This document shows positions 57,234 through 64,000 of a stretch of DNA of 64,000 nucleotides, one piece after another. This stretch comes from CAZSDU01 sp964605775 (GTDB lineage Bacteria > Bacteroidota > Bacteroidia > Bacteroidales > FEN-979), in contig CAZSDU010000001.1 of the NCBI GenBank assembly GCA_964605775.1, forward strand, positions 1 to 64,000. Direction: 5' to 3'. A model generated the notes under the pieces. It ran no database searches and had not been told where the DNA came from. It saw nothing but the letters and a program-made list of their open reading frames with translations. Made by a program: the position numbers and the translations under genes. How positions within the stretch are numbered: position 1 is the stretch's first letter; every line of letters begins with the position of its first letter.

Positions 57234-60200
57234 ATGACATCGTCAAGCTTTCACATCAACCCCTTTCCAGGCATACGGAGCTATGAGATTGAAGAGGATG
57301 AGCTTTTTTTCGGCAGGGAACAACAGGTAAAGGAATTGATCGAAAAATTATCTCACACTCGTTTTCTGGCCATTGTGGGATCCTCGGGTTGCGGGAAATC
57401 TTCTCTCATTAAAGCCGGTTTGATTCCTACGCTTTTGAAAAACAAATTTGATGTTTTACCTAAACGTTGGCAGCTTTCGATTTGCAGACCCGGAGATGAC
57501 CCCATAGGCAACCTGGCCAAGACCCTGACAAACGGTTTTGAGTCATACGAACCCATTGAAAAAATACTGAAGTCAGGGGCAGATGGCTTGGTCAGGGTGC
57601 TCAAACAGAAGGAGGCAGAGGTATCACATCTGCTTTTTATAGATCAGTTTGAAGAGCTTTTCCGTTTCAAAAAATCCCGTGTCAGTTCAGACAGTTCTCT
57701 TGAGGCAGCCCATTTTGTGGATTTGTTCACCTTTACGGTCAGACAAACAGAGGTTCCTGTTTATATCGTCTTATCGATGCGTACTGATTTTCTTGATGAC
57801 TGTACCGAATACAGGGGGTTAAGTGAGATGATCAACCGGGGATATTACCTTGTTCCAAGGATGAAAACGGAAGAGAGGAGAATGGTCATCACCGGTCCCA
57901 TTCAAGTCAAAGGCGGCAGCATCAGCGAAGATCTTGTGCAGCGATTACTGAAAGACGTGGGGGAAGATCCGGATCAGTTACCGATTTTACAGCATGCGCT
58001 CATGCGTACCTGGGATTACTGGTCGTTGAACCGCATCGGGGAACAGCCCATTTCCACCACCCATTATGAAGCCATCGGAACGATGAAAGAAGCGTTATCG
58101 GTGCACCTTGAAGAAATATACAGCGAACTTAAAGATCAGTCGAGTAAATTCCTGGCCGAGAAACTATTCAAGGCGCTGACAGATGTCGGGACCGATAGTC
58201 GAGGTACCAGAAGACCTACCCAGCTTCACGAAATCTGTACGCTTGCCGATGCCAGAACCGAGGAGATGGGGAAAGTCATCGACAGCTTCCGGGAAAAAGG
58301 AAGGGCTTTCCTGATGCCTCCGGTCAACATCGGAATCAATCCGGAGACCACGATTGACATCTCTCATGAAAGCATCATGCGGGTATGGATACGTTTACGA
58401 AAATGGGTAGAGGAAGAAAACCAGTCAGCTCAGTTGTACCTGCGTTTATCCAAATCAGCAGAACTATACCAGGAAGGAAAAACCGGTTTATGGGTCAATC
58501 CCGAGCTTCAGTTAGCCCTTCAGTGGAAAGAGCATAACAAGCCCAATGCCACCTGGGCCATGCGATATGATCCGGCTTTCGACCGGGCCATTACCTTTCT
58601 CAATTATAGCAAAAAACAACATGATCTTGAGATTGCCAGAAAGGAAAACCAGCAAAAGCGCAACCTGAAACGTGCCAGGAATTTTGCCATTATCCTTGGA
58701 GCTGCCTCGGTCATTTCCATCCTGTTCCTGATCATTTCGCTAAATCTTCGTTTCAAGGCCGATGCCAGCAGGAAAGAAGCGCTGGAGAAACAGAAGCTGG
58801 CGATAGCCGCAAGTAAACGTACCGAAGAGCAGCGGAAAGAAGCCATATTGCAGAAGCGAATCTCCGATCAGCAGCAGGAGATCGCTCAACAACAGAAACT
58901 GATCACGGAACAGCAGCGGCAGTATGCCGTCAGGCAACAGGAAATCGCTCAACAACAGACCAAAGTGGCCATAACGGAAAGACAGAAGGCTGATCTGGCT
59001 AAGGGAGAAGCCCTTCAGGCAAGGGATGAGGCGCAGGTGCAGAAACAGGAGGCGGTGGTCCAAAAACAAATAGCCGATAACGAAAGGGTGAAAGCAGAAG
59101 AATCGGAAAAGAATACCCAGCGTTTGCGCCTGCTTTCCGTGGCCCGAACGATGGCCATACAAGCGATACAGCTTTCCGGGACGATGAAAGATGATCTTCC
59201 GGCTTTGCTCAGCATACAGTCATACCGCTTTAACAAAGAAAACCAGGGACAGGAAAATGATGCCGACCTTTATGCTGCTTTTTCAGCTATTCTGAATGAC
59301 CAGACGGTTTTCCGCGGGCATGAAGATGCCGTCAGGGTCATTGCCTTATCAGAGGATGGAAAAACCCTGGTATCCTGCGGTGACGACGGTCATGTTTTTC
59401 AATGGGATGTTAACCATCCGACCTCAGTATCAGGGATGAAACTTCCGAAATCCAGCCAGGAAAAATTCCGCTCCCTGATCATCACTCCTGATTCAAAATA
59501 TATCATTGCCGGCGCTTTCAGCGGAAAACTCTTCCTTTGGAAGCCCGGGAAACCCGACGAACTTCCCCGGGTGATACAGGCGCATTCAAAGGTGATCAAC
59601 GACCTCGTATGCGATCCCTCAACAAAACAATTCTTCAGCTGTGGCGCCGATGGGAAAGTGTTTCGCTGGAGCTATTCCGGCGACCAGACTGGCAAAACCC
59701 TCCTGGACTCCCTGAAAACATCCATCCATGCCATGGTCCTTGACCCTGAAAGGAAACTGCTGATTTATGGCGGAGCAGACGGGCGAATCAGACAGATTGA
59801 CCTGAACGCAAAAAAAACTGATCCTGTCATCATTTTTTCATCCAGTGATCCTATTCTCTCCCTGGCCATCAGTCGTGACGGGAAAAAATTTGCCGCGGGA
59901 TTTTCAGGTGGTTCGATCCGGATATGGAATACTTTGAATTTCAACGAAAAACCCATTGAACTTATCGGCCGACATTCTTCCGGTGTGACCGCTCTTGCCT
60001 TCAGCATGAAAGGAAACTACCTGGCTTCTTCCGGCTATGACCGTTCCATCAAGGTCAGCGGAATCCCATACGGGGAAGGGAAACCTGTTTCCATCGTAAA
60101 ACATGACCTCTGGGTGTATGATCTTGGTTATTCCCCTGACGACAAGCATCTGATCTCCTGCAGCGCCGATAAAACCATCCGGATTTTTTCCACCAACTGC

Positions 60201-60317
60201 TCCGATATGGCCAATCGTTTGATTCAGACCATCCACCGGAACATGACCAGGGAAGAATGGAATAAATATGTCGGTGCGGATATTCCTTATGAAAAAACAA
60301 TCATGAATCTGCCATAA
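57234..60317 (+). CDS. Membrane nSTAND-type NTPase with WD40 repeats
   Basis: A protein of about 1027 residues. The N-terminal nSTAND1-like NTPase has Walker A GSSGCGKSS at 49-57 and Walker B LLFIDQFEEL near 134-143. A membrane helix (AIILGAASVISILFLIISLNL, about 483-503) is followed by a Gln-rich coiled coil (about 510-640) and a WD40 propeller (about 690-990; VRVIALSEDGKTLVSCGDD, VTALAFSMKGNYLASSGYD). The ATG at 57234 is chosen because the NTPase domain starts there. STAND proteins act as sensors in signalling and phage defence. The trigger is unknown. The operon partner may be the TonB receptor 31 bases downstream. Confidence 0.88.
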   Translation: MTSSSFHINPFPGIRSYEIEEDELFFGREQQVKELIEKLSHTRFLAIVGSSGCGKSSLIKAGLIPTLLKNKFDVLPKRWQLSICRPGDDPIGNLAKTLTNGFESYEPIEKILKSGADGLVRVLKQKEAEVSHLLFIDQFEELFRFKKSRVSSDSSLEAAHFVDLFTFTVRQTEVPVYIVLSMRTDFLDDCTEYRGLSEMINRGYYLVPRMKTEERRMVITGPIQVKGGSISEDLVQRLLKDVGEDPDQLPILQHALMRTWDYWSLNRIGEQPISTTHYEAIGTMKEALSVHLEEIYSELKDQSSKFLAEKLFKALTDVGTDSRGTRRPTQLHEICTLADARTEEMGKVIDSFREKGRAFLMPPVNIGINPETTIDISHESIMRVWIRLRKWVEEENQSAQLYLRLSKSAELYQEGKTGLWVNPELQLALQWKEHNKPNATWAMRYDPAFDRAITFLNYSKKQHDLEIARKENQQKRNLKRARNFAIILGAASVISILFLIISLNLRFKADASRKEALEKQKLAIAASKRTEEQRKEAILQKRISDQQQEIAQQQKLITEQQRQYAVRQQEIAQQQTKVAITERQKADLAKGEALQARDEAQVQKQEAVVQKQIADNERVKAEESEKNTQRLRLLSVARTMAIQAIQLSGTMKDDLPALLSIQSYRFNKENQGQENDADLYAAFSAILNDQTVFRGHEDAVRVIALSEDGKTLVSCGDDGHVFQWDVNHPTSVSGMKLPKSSQEKFRSLIITPDSKYIIAGAFSGKLFLWKPGKPDELPRVIQAHSKVINDLVCDPSTKQFFSCGADGKVFRWSYSGDQTGKTLLDSLKTSIHAMVLDPERKLLIYGGADGRIRQIDLNAKKTDPVIIFSSSDPILSLAISRDGKKFAAGFSGGSIRIWNTLNFNEKPIELIGRHSSGVTALAFSMKGNYLASSGYDRSIKVSGIPYGEGKPVSIVKHDLWVYDLGYSPDDKHLISCSADKTIRIFSTNCSDMANRLIQTIHRNMTREEWNKYVGADIPYEKTIMNLP

Positions 60318-60348
60318 ATAAAATATAGATATTAAAAGATTTTTGTAC

Positions 60349-62949
60349 ATGGATAAACAATACCGGCTGCTGGTTTTCATATTCTTTTTTCTGAGTATTT
60401 CATTATCCGGGATCATACAACCCCTTAGTCTGGAGGCACAGAATTGCAGCGATGTCAGCCTGAATGATGCCCGAAAATATTATGAGAACGGCAGGTTCAA
60501 CGACGTGATCCTTTCCCTGAAATCCTGTATTGCCAAAGGGTTCAATGAAAAACAGAAAGTGGAAGCTTATCGCCTCCTGGCCATGACTTACCTGGCCATT
60601 GATTCCAACGATCAGGCTGCTTCGGTCACCAATTTTCTGCTCCAGATCAATCCTAATTATGAGGCTAACTTATTCGATCCGCCTTCCTTTATCAAACTTG
60701 TTAACACCCTGAAACTTTCAGGAGGATCACAGGTTGTTACCTCTGTTTCCAAGAAGGCTGAATCCATCTACGAAGCTCCGGCTACCATTGTCGTGGTCAC
60801 TCGGGATGAGATCAAAAAGCGGGGTTATAACGACCTTGTTGAACTGCTCAAGGATGTTCCGGGTTTCGATCTGACGATGTTTTACGGGCCTGAATATGCC
60901 AATGTTTATCAAAGGGGATTCCGACAGAACAATACGGAAAAGACCTTATTATTATTTGACGGCATTGAGGAAAACGACTTATGGACAAACTGGGCTTACA
61001 TTGACCGGCAATATCCTTTATCCAATATCGACAGGGTTGAAATTATCTATGGTCCGGCCTCTACCATGTATGGTCCCAATGCTTTTGCCGGCGTGATCAA
61101 TGTAATCATGCGAAATTCCGCAGATGCGATCAAACCAGGCAAGAATATAGGGATCAGCGCCAATGTGAATGTGGGGACCTATAAAACCGGATCCGTGGAC
61201 CTGAGTATCTCGGGAAAACACCGGAACATCTCTTTCACGGTTACGGGACGACTGTTTCACTCTGACGAAATGGACCTTTCCAGTCAGCAATATTTTGATT
61301 ACAATCCGGATGTTTATAACCAGGTTGACTACCATCAACTCCTCGACATCAAGTCGGGAGCAAAACAATACCTGATCGACAACAAACTTCCCTTTTCAAA
61401 TCCGTATTATACCCTTTCAGCCGATTCCAGCCAGCTTAGCCTGACCTCCCTGGGCGAAGAAACTGCGCGAAACCTCGATAAGTCGGCATACAGCCAGGTT
61501 GTCAACGGACATCAAATAGGTTTTACAAACCAAACCAATAGCTGGCTGGTCAATGCGAAAGTCAAAATCGGAGGTTTCACCCTGGGGTTTCAAACCTGGA
61601 AATACAGCAGGGGAGGAACTACTCAATACACCGATACCTATGTGGCGGGATCGGCAAACGGACAAACCTGGGTTCCTCAGCTTTCTTTCTTTTATGCCAA
61701 ATATGAAAATCAGCTCAGTGAAAAAGTCTTCCTTTCCAATATCACCACTTACCGTATCCATGCAGTAACTGATGATACCCGGCTGGTTTATGTATCCAAT
61801 TATGCCAGAGGCAATAAAAAATTGCCCGATCTTATCAAGGACACCCCTCCGGAATGGATTACCCAATATAACTACCAACTGTCAAAGCAGCTCCGTAACG
61901 AGTTCAAGATTATTTACCGGCCGAATTCGCGTTTTGACCTTGTTTCCGGACTCGAGATCCGTAACAGCACACTCCAGGGTGCCTATTACAGCAGTCTGAC
62001 CCCTACCCCACAGGATTCAGCGGTTATTCTTCCTTCTCCCAAAGGAGGCAATGATTTTAACATCTGGGATGTCGGTGTTTATTCCCAGGGAACTTTTCAG
62101 GCTTTCCGGAAGTTTAAAATCACCTTCGGCCTCAGGTATGATTACAATAAGGTACGTGATAACGACGGGTTCGGGAGTGAATTGAGTCCCCGGGTAGCCC
62201 TGGTGTATTCCCCTGGCAAATTCACTTTCAAAGTGATCTACTCCAGAGGGATTATGAATGTTTCCAACTGGACCAAATATTCCGCCATCGGGAACCGGAT
62301 TCCTAATCCCACCCTGAAGACCGAGGTAATCCAGAATATAGAAATCAGCGCGGGCTTCCGCCTCAACAAAGATTTCCAGGCTGATGTAACGGTATATCGC
62401 GATTATATCAACAATGTAGTCGGTACTGTCCCTGTGGAAGGTAGCGGAGGAAAGGTACAGAATTCCAATATCGGTAAATTCCGTATTACCGGGGTTCAGG
62501 CCAACATCACTTACCAGTATGAAAGTTTCTCTGCCTATTTCAATTATACTTTTTGCGATCCCAAACAAACCTATTCTGAAAAAGGAGAGGTGGATAACCG
62601 TGTGGGAGATATCTCCAGTCACCAGTTCAACCTCGGCGCAAACAAATCCTTTTTTGATCAACTGAACCTTAACCTGAGGTTGAATTTTGTCGGGAAACGT
62701 CCGACCGGTGAAGGAACTACCGTTCCTTTGAATTTCGATACTTTCCCTGCTACCGCTATTCTGAACGGAGCGGTTACTTATGAAAACAAGAAGATCGTCC
62801 CGGGACTTGCCCTTCAATTGGTCTGCAACAATATTTTAAATACTGCTTATTTTCACCCGGGCACAAAAGCTGCTGACGGAATTAACAGCCCAACGGAAAT
62901 CCTTCAGCGTGGAAGGCATTTCCTGCTCAAACTATCGTATGAATTCTAA
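60349..62949 (+). CDS. TonB-dependent receptor with a TPR-like N-terminal domain
   Basis: An 866-residue outer-membrane protein: signal peptide (LLVFIFFFLSISLSGII), a helical TPR-like domain (residues about 30-120; NDARKYYENGRFNDVILSL, AYRLLAMTYLAI), a plug (IVVVTRDEIKKRGYNDLVELL) and a beta-barrel with a terminal aromatic strand. In most Bacteroidota receptors the extension before the plug is a carboxypeptidase-D-like domain. A TPR-like domain is unusual and could bind a partner such as the WD40 protein upstream. The ATG at 60349 is used; an in-frame TTG precedes it. Confidence 0.85.
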   Translation: MDKQYRLLVFIFFFLSISLSGIIQPLSLEAQNCSDVSLNDARKYYENGRFNDVILSLKSCIAKGFNEKQKVEAYRLLAMTYLAIDSNDQAASVTNFLLQINPNYEANLFDPPSFIKLVNTLKLSGGSQVVTSVSKKAESIYEAPATIVVVTRDEIKKRGYNDLVELLKDVPGFDLTMFYGPEYANVYQRGFRQNNTEKTLLLFDGIEENDLWTNWAYIDRQYPLSNIDRVEIIYGPASTMYGPNAFAGVINVIMRNSADAIKPGKNIGISANVNVGTYKTGSVDLSISGKHRNISFTVTGRLFHSDEMDLSSQQYFDYNPDVYNQVDYHQLLDIKSGAKQYLIDNKLPFSNPYYTLSADSSQLSLTSLGEETARNLDKSAYSQVVNGHQIGFTNQTNSWLVNAKVKIGGFTLGFQTWKYSRGGTTQYTDTYVAGSANGQTWVPQLSFFYAKYENQLSEKVFLSNITTYRIHAVTDDTRLVYVSNYARGNKKLPDLIKDTPPEWITQYNYQLSKQLRNEFKIIYRPNSRFDLVSGLEIRNSTLQGAYYSSLTPTPQDSAVILPSPKGGNDFNIWDVGVYSQGTFQAFRKFKITFGLRYDYNKVRDNDGFGSELSPRVALVYSPGKFTFKVIYSRGIMNVSNWTKYSAIGNRIPNPTLKTEVIQNIEISAGFRLNKDFQADVTVYRDYINNVVGTVPVEGSGGKVQNSNIGKFRITGVQANITYQYESFSAYFNYTFCDPKQTYSEKGEVDNRVGDISSHQFNLGANKSFFDQLNLNLRLNFVGKRPTGEGTTVPLNFDTFPATAILNGAVTYENKKIVPGLALQLVCNNILNTAYFHPGTKAADGINSPTEILQRGRHFLLKLSYEF

Positions 62950-62961
62950 CTCTATTGATGT

Positions 62962-63849
62962 ATGATGTTAACCGGAAAAATCAGTGATACAGAAAGTGTT
63001 TGGGGGGGATTTTATACCCCGGAAAAAATCAAGGACAGGCACAGGAATGCGCTCAGGATGGTTGTTTTTGGAAGCGCCATCGGAGGAGAGCTCATCCTGA
63101 AATCACTGATCCGGTTTGAGCAACTGTACCCTGAACAATTGACCATAGTGGGGTTGATAACGGACGACCCGGCTGACCCGAAAGCAAAAATATCACTGAA
63201 GAGAAGAATCTGGAACAATTATACCCAAGCAGAGGCGACAGAACTCATGAACAGTATCATCCATACCGCTCTCAGCGCCGGGATTCCCTGTTACACGGGA
63301 AAGGTAAAAACCGAGTATTTCAGAAGAATCTTTTCAGCATGGGACCCGGAAGTGCTGATCATGAATTGTTTCGGACAGAAACTTGATGCCTTTCTATACG
63401 ACTACCCGTCATCGGGAGCCTTTAATTTCCACCCTTCCAACCTTGCTTGTAACATCGGGGTCGGGGCACAACCCTTTCAGGAAATTATGCATCATGGCTT
63501 AGACACTTCACCGATTGTCATTCATAAGGTGACTGAAATCATAGATGCCGGTCCTGTTGTGGGCATTTCCCCGGAAATGAATATCCGCTTGAAGGACGGG
63601 CGGTACCCTTCCAGCATCCTTTCTCTTCTTGCCAAGATCAACAGCATCTCCGGCTGGATGACCATTGATCTCCTGCTCGAAATCCTTGAGCGGAAATCCC
63701 GGGGAGAAAAGGAAGTGTTGACAAGCATTGATTTCAACCGAAAAATCCCGGATTTCATCAAACAAAAACTGTCGGAACCCGTGATTGACGATTTGTCGGA
63801 ATCCTATGAATTACCGCTTCATCCGAAAATCACTTCATCAAATCCATGA
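62962..63849 (+). CDS. Formyltransferase-fold protein (FMT-like)
   Basis: A 295-residue protein with the formyltransferase fold: RMVVFGSAIGGELILKSL at the start, FNFHPSNLACNIG (N-x-H-P-S motif with the catalytic Asn and His) and TSPIVIHKVTEIIDAGPVVG (Asp in the family's D-x-G-P motif). Fmt and related enzymes transfer formyl from 10-formyltetrahydrofolate. It lacks the tRNA-binding C-terminal domain of Fmt, so its acceptor is probably not Met-tRNA. It follows the TonB gene by 12 bases. Confidence 0.8.
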   Translation: MMLTGKISDTESVWGGFYTPEKIKDRHRNALRMVVFGSAIGGELILKSLIRFEQLYPEQLTIVGLITDDPADPKAKISLKRRIWNNYTQAEATELMNSIIHTALSAGIPCYTGKVKTEYFRRIFSAWDPEVLIMNCFGQKLDAFLYDYPSSGAFNFHPSNLACNIGVGAQPFQEIMHHGLDTSPIVIHKVTEIIDAGPVVGISPEMNIRLKDGRYPSSILSLLAKINSISGWMTIDLLLEILERKSRGEKEVLTSIDFNRKIPDFIKQKLSEPVIDDLSESYELPLHPKITSSNP

Positions 63850-63850
63850 C

Positions 63851-64000
63851 ATGAAGCAACAAAACTGGATACTGAAAACCCTGAATATCAGAAAAGAGGA
63901 AGTCAATGCTGTCTTCCTGATGGTGGTTTTCTCCTTTTTTGTGGGATTGTCTCTTTCATTTTATTTTACCGCTTCCAATGCCATCTTTCTGAAGCATTTC
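63851..64000 (+). CDS. N-terminus of a membrane protein (partial)
   Basis: An ATG one base after the previous stop opens a frame that continues to the window end (50 residues visible): a charged start (MKQQNWILKTLNIRKEEV) and a hydrophobic helix (AVFLMVVFSFFVGLSLSFYF). It is the beginning of a polytopic membrane protein, possibly a transporter. The family cannot be given from this piece. Confidence 0.6.
   Translation, partial: MKQQNWILKTLNIRKEEVNAVFLMVVFSFFVGLSLSFYFTASNAIFLKHF

Noticed and set aside
1..64000. tRNA or rRNA genes
   Set aside because: No cloverleaf-like or rRNA sequence was recognised in the intergenic regions; a covariance search (tRNAscan-SE, Infernal) would be decisive.

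Overview
The window comes from a member of the Bacteroidota, most likely an uncultured anaerobic Bacteroidales-type organism known from a metagenome assembly. Signs of this are the recurring promoter box TAnnTTTG (with TTG or TTTG about 19 bases upstream at the best sites), Wzi-like, exosortase, TonB and alginate-export-type envelope proteins, and lipoproteins with short serine/cysteine signal ends. The sequence has one 100-base N gap (8250-8349) flanked by an exact 55-base duplication, which looks like a scaffolded short-read contig join.

Layout. 1-9390 is an accessory stretch: an exosortase-like protein, two paralogous Wzi-like outer-membrane proteins, then an island of four AAA-type ATPase genes (one a pseudogene) separated by composite tandem repeats built of 7-mers (GCGATNN) and 8-mers (CNRCTCAC type). 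9391-12032 holds an outer-membrane porin and queA. 12085-17606 is tatA, a class V PLP enzyme, a small Cys-rich protein, then dsrC, a DsrM-like cytochrome b, a DsrK-like Fe-S protein and a cysteine desulfurase. 17620-22897 is a TPR protein, a Dps-like ferritin, an MbnP lipoprotein and an OprC-like copper receptor. 22863-25590 has NifX-type proteins, a DUF134 regulator, a DUF5320 protein, an Mrp ATPase and a Crp/Fnr regulator. 25847-34302 is a long sulfur/electron-transfer operon: DsrE-like, TusA, MvhD-like, two HdrA-like flavoproteins, a winged-helix protein, a QmoC-like membrane Fe-S protein, an ArsP_2-type permease, HdrC and HdrB. A methionine gamma-lyase-like enzyme and a peroxiredoxin follow. 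36388-47275 is mixed housekeeping (enolase, antiporter, ECF sigma cluster, tatC, PspC/LiaF) with several decayed genes. 48173-51921 is a KamA / two ATP-grasp / GNAT cluster. 51918-57092 is a tightly overlapping minus-strand operon joining an RsbU-type phosphatase and a STAS protein to an ABC transporter whose permease is fused to its binding protein. 57234-64000 has a membrane nSTAND-WD40 protein, a TonB receptor with a helical-repeat N-terminus, a formyltransferase-like enzyme and the start of a membrane protein.

Most interesting biology. The window carries DsrC, DsrMK-like, TusA, DsrE and Hdr/Qmo-like parts of a dissimilatory sulfur pathway with no DsrAB, AprAB or Sat in view. I infer a persulfide-handling, quinone-linked electron-transfer system in which cysteine desulfurase or methionine gamma-lyase could supply sulfur and TusA/DsrE/DsrC could carry it. 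A 16-base palindrome (ATGAAC-N4-GTTCAT) directly abutting a TAnnTTTG box occurs both at the divergent DUF134/DUF5320 promoter and before the gamma-lyase gene, which suggests a shared regulator. A second candidate system is the lysine 2,3-aminomutase / ATP-grasp / acetyltransferase cluster, which could make an acylated beta-lysine compound. No tRNA, rRNA, CRISPR array or complete insertion sequence was seen.
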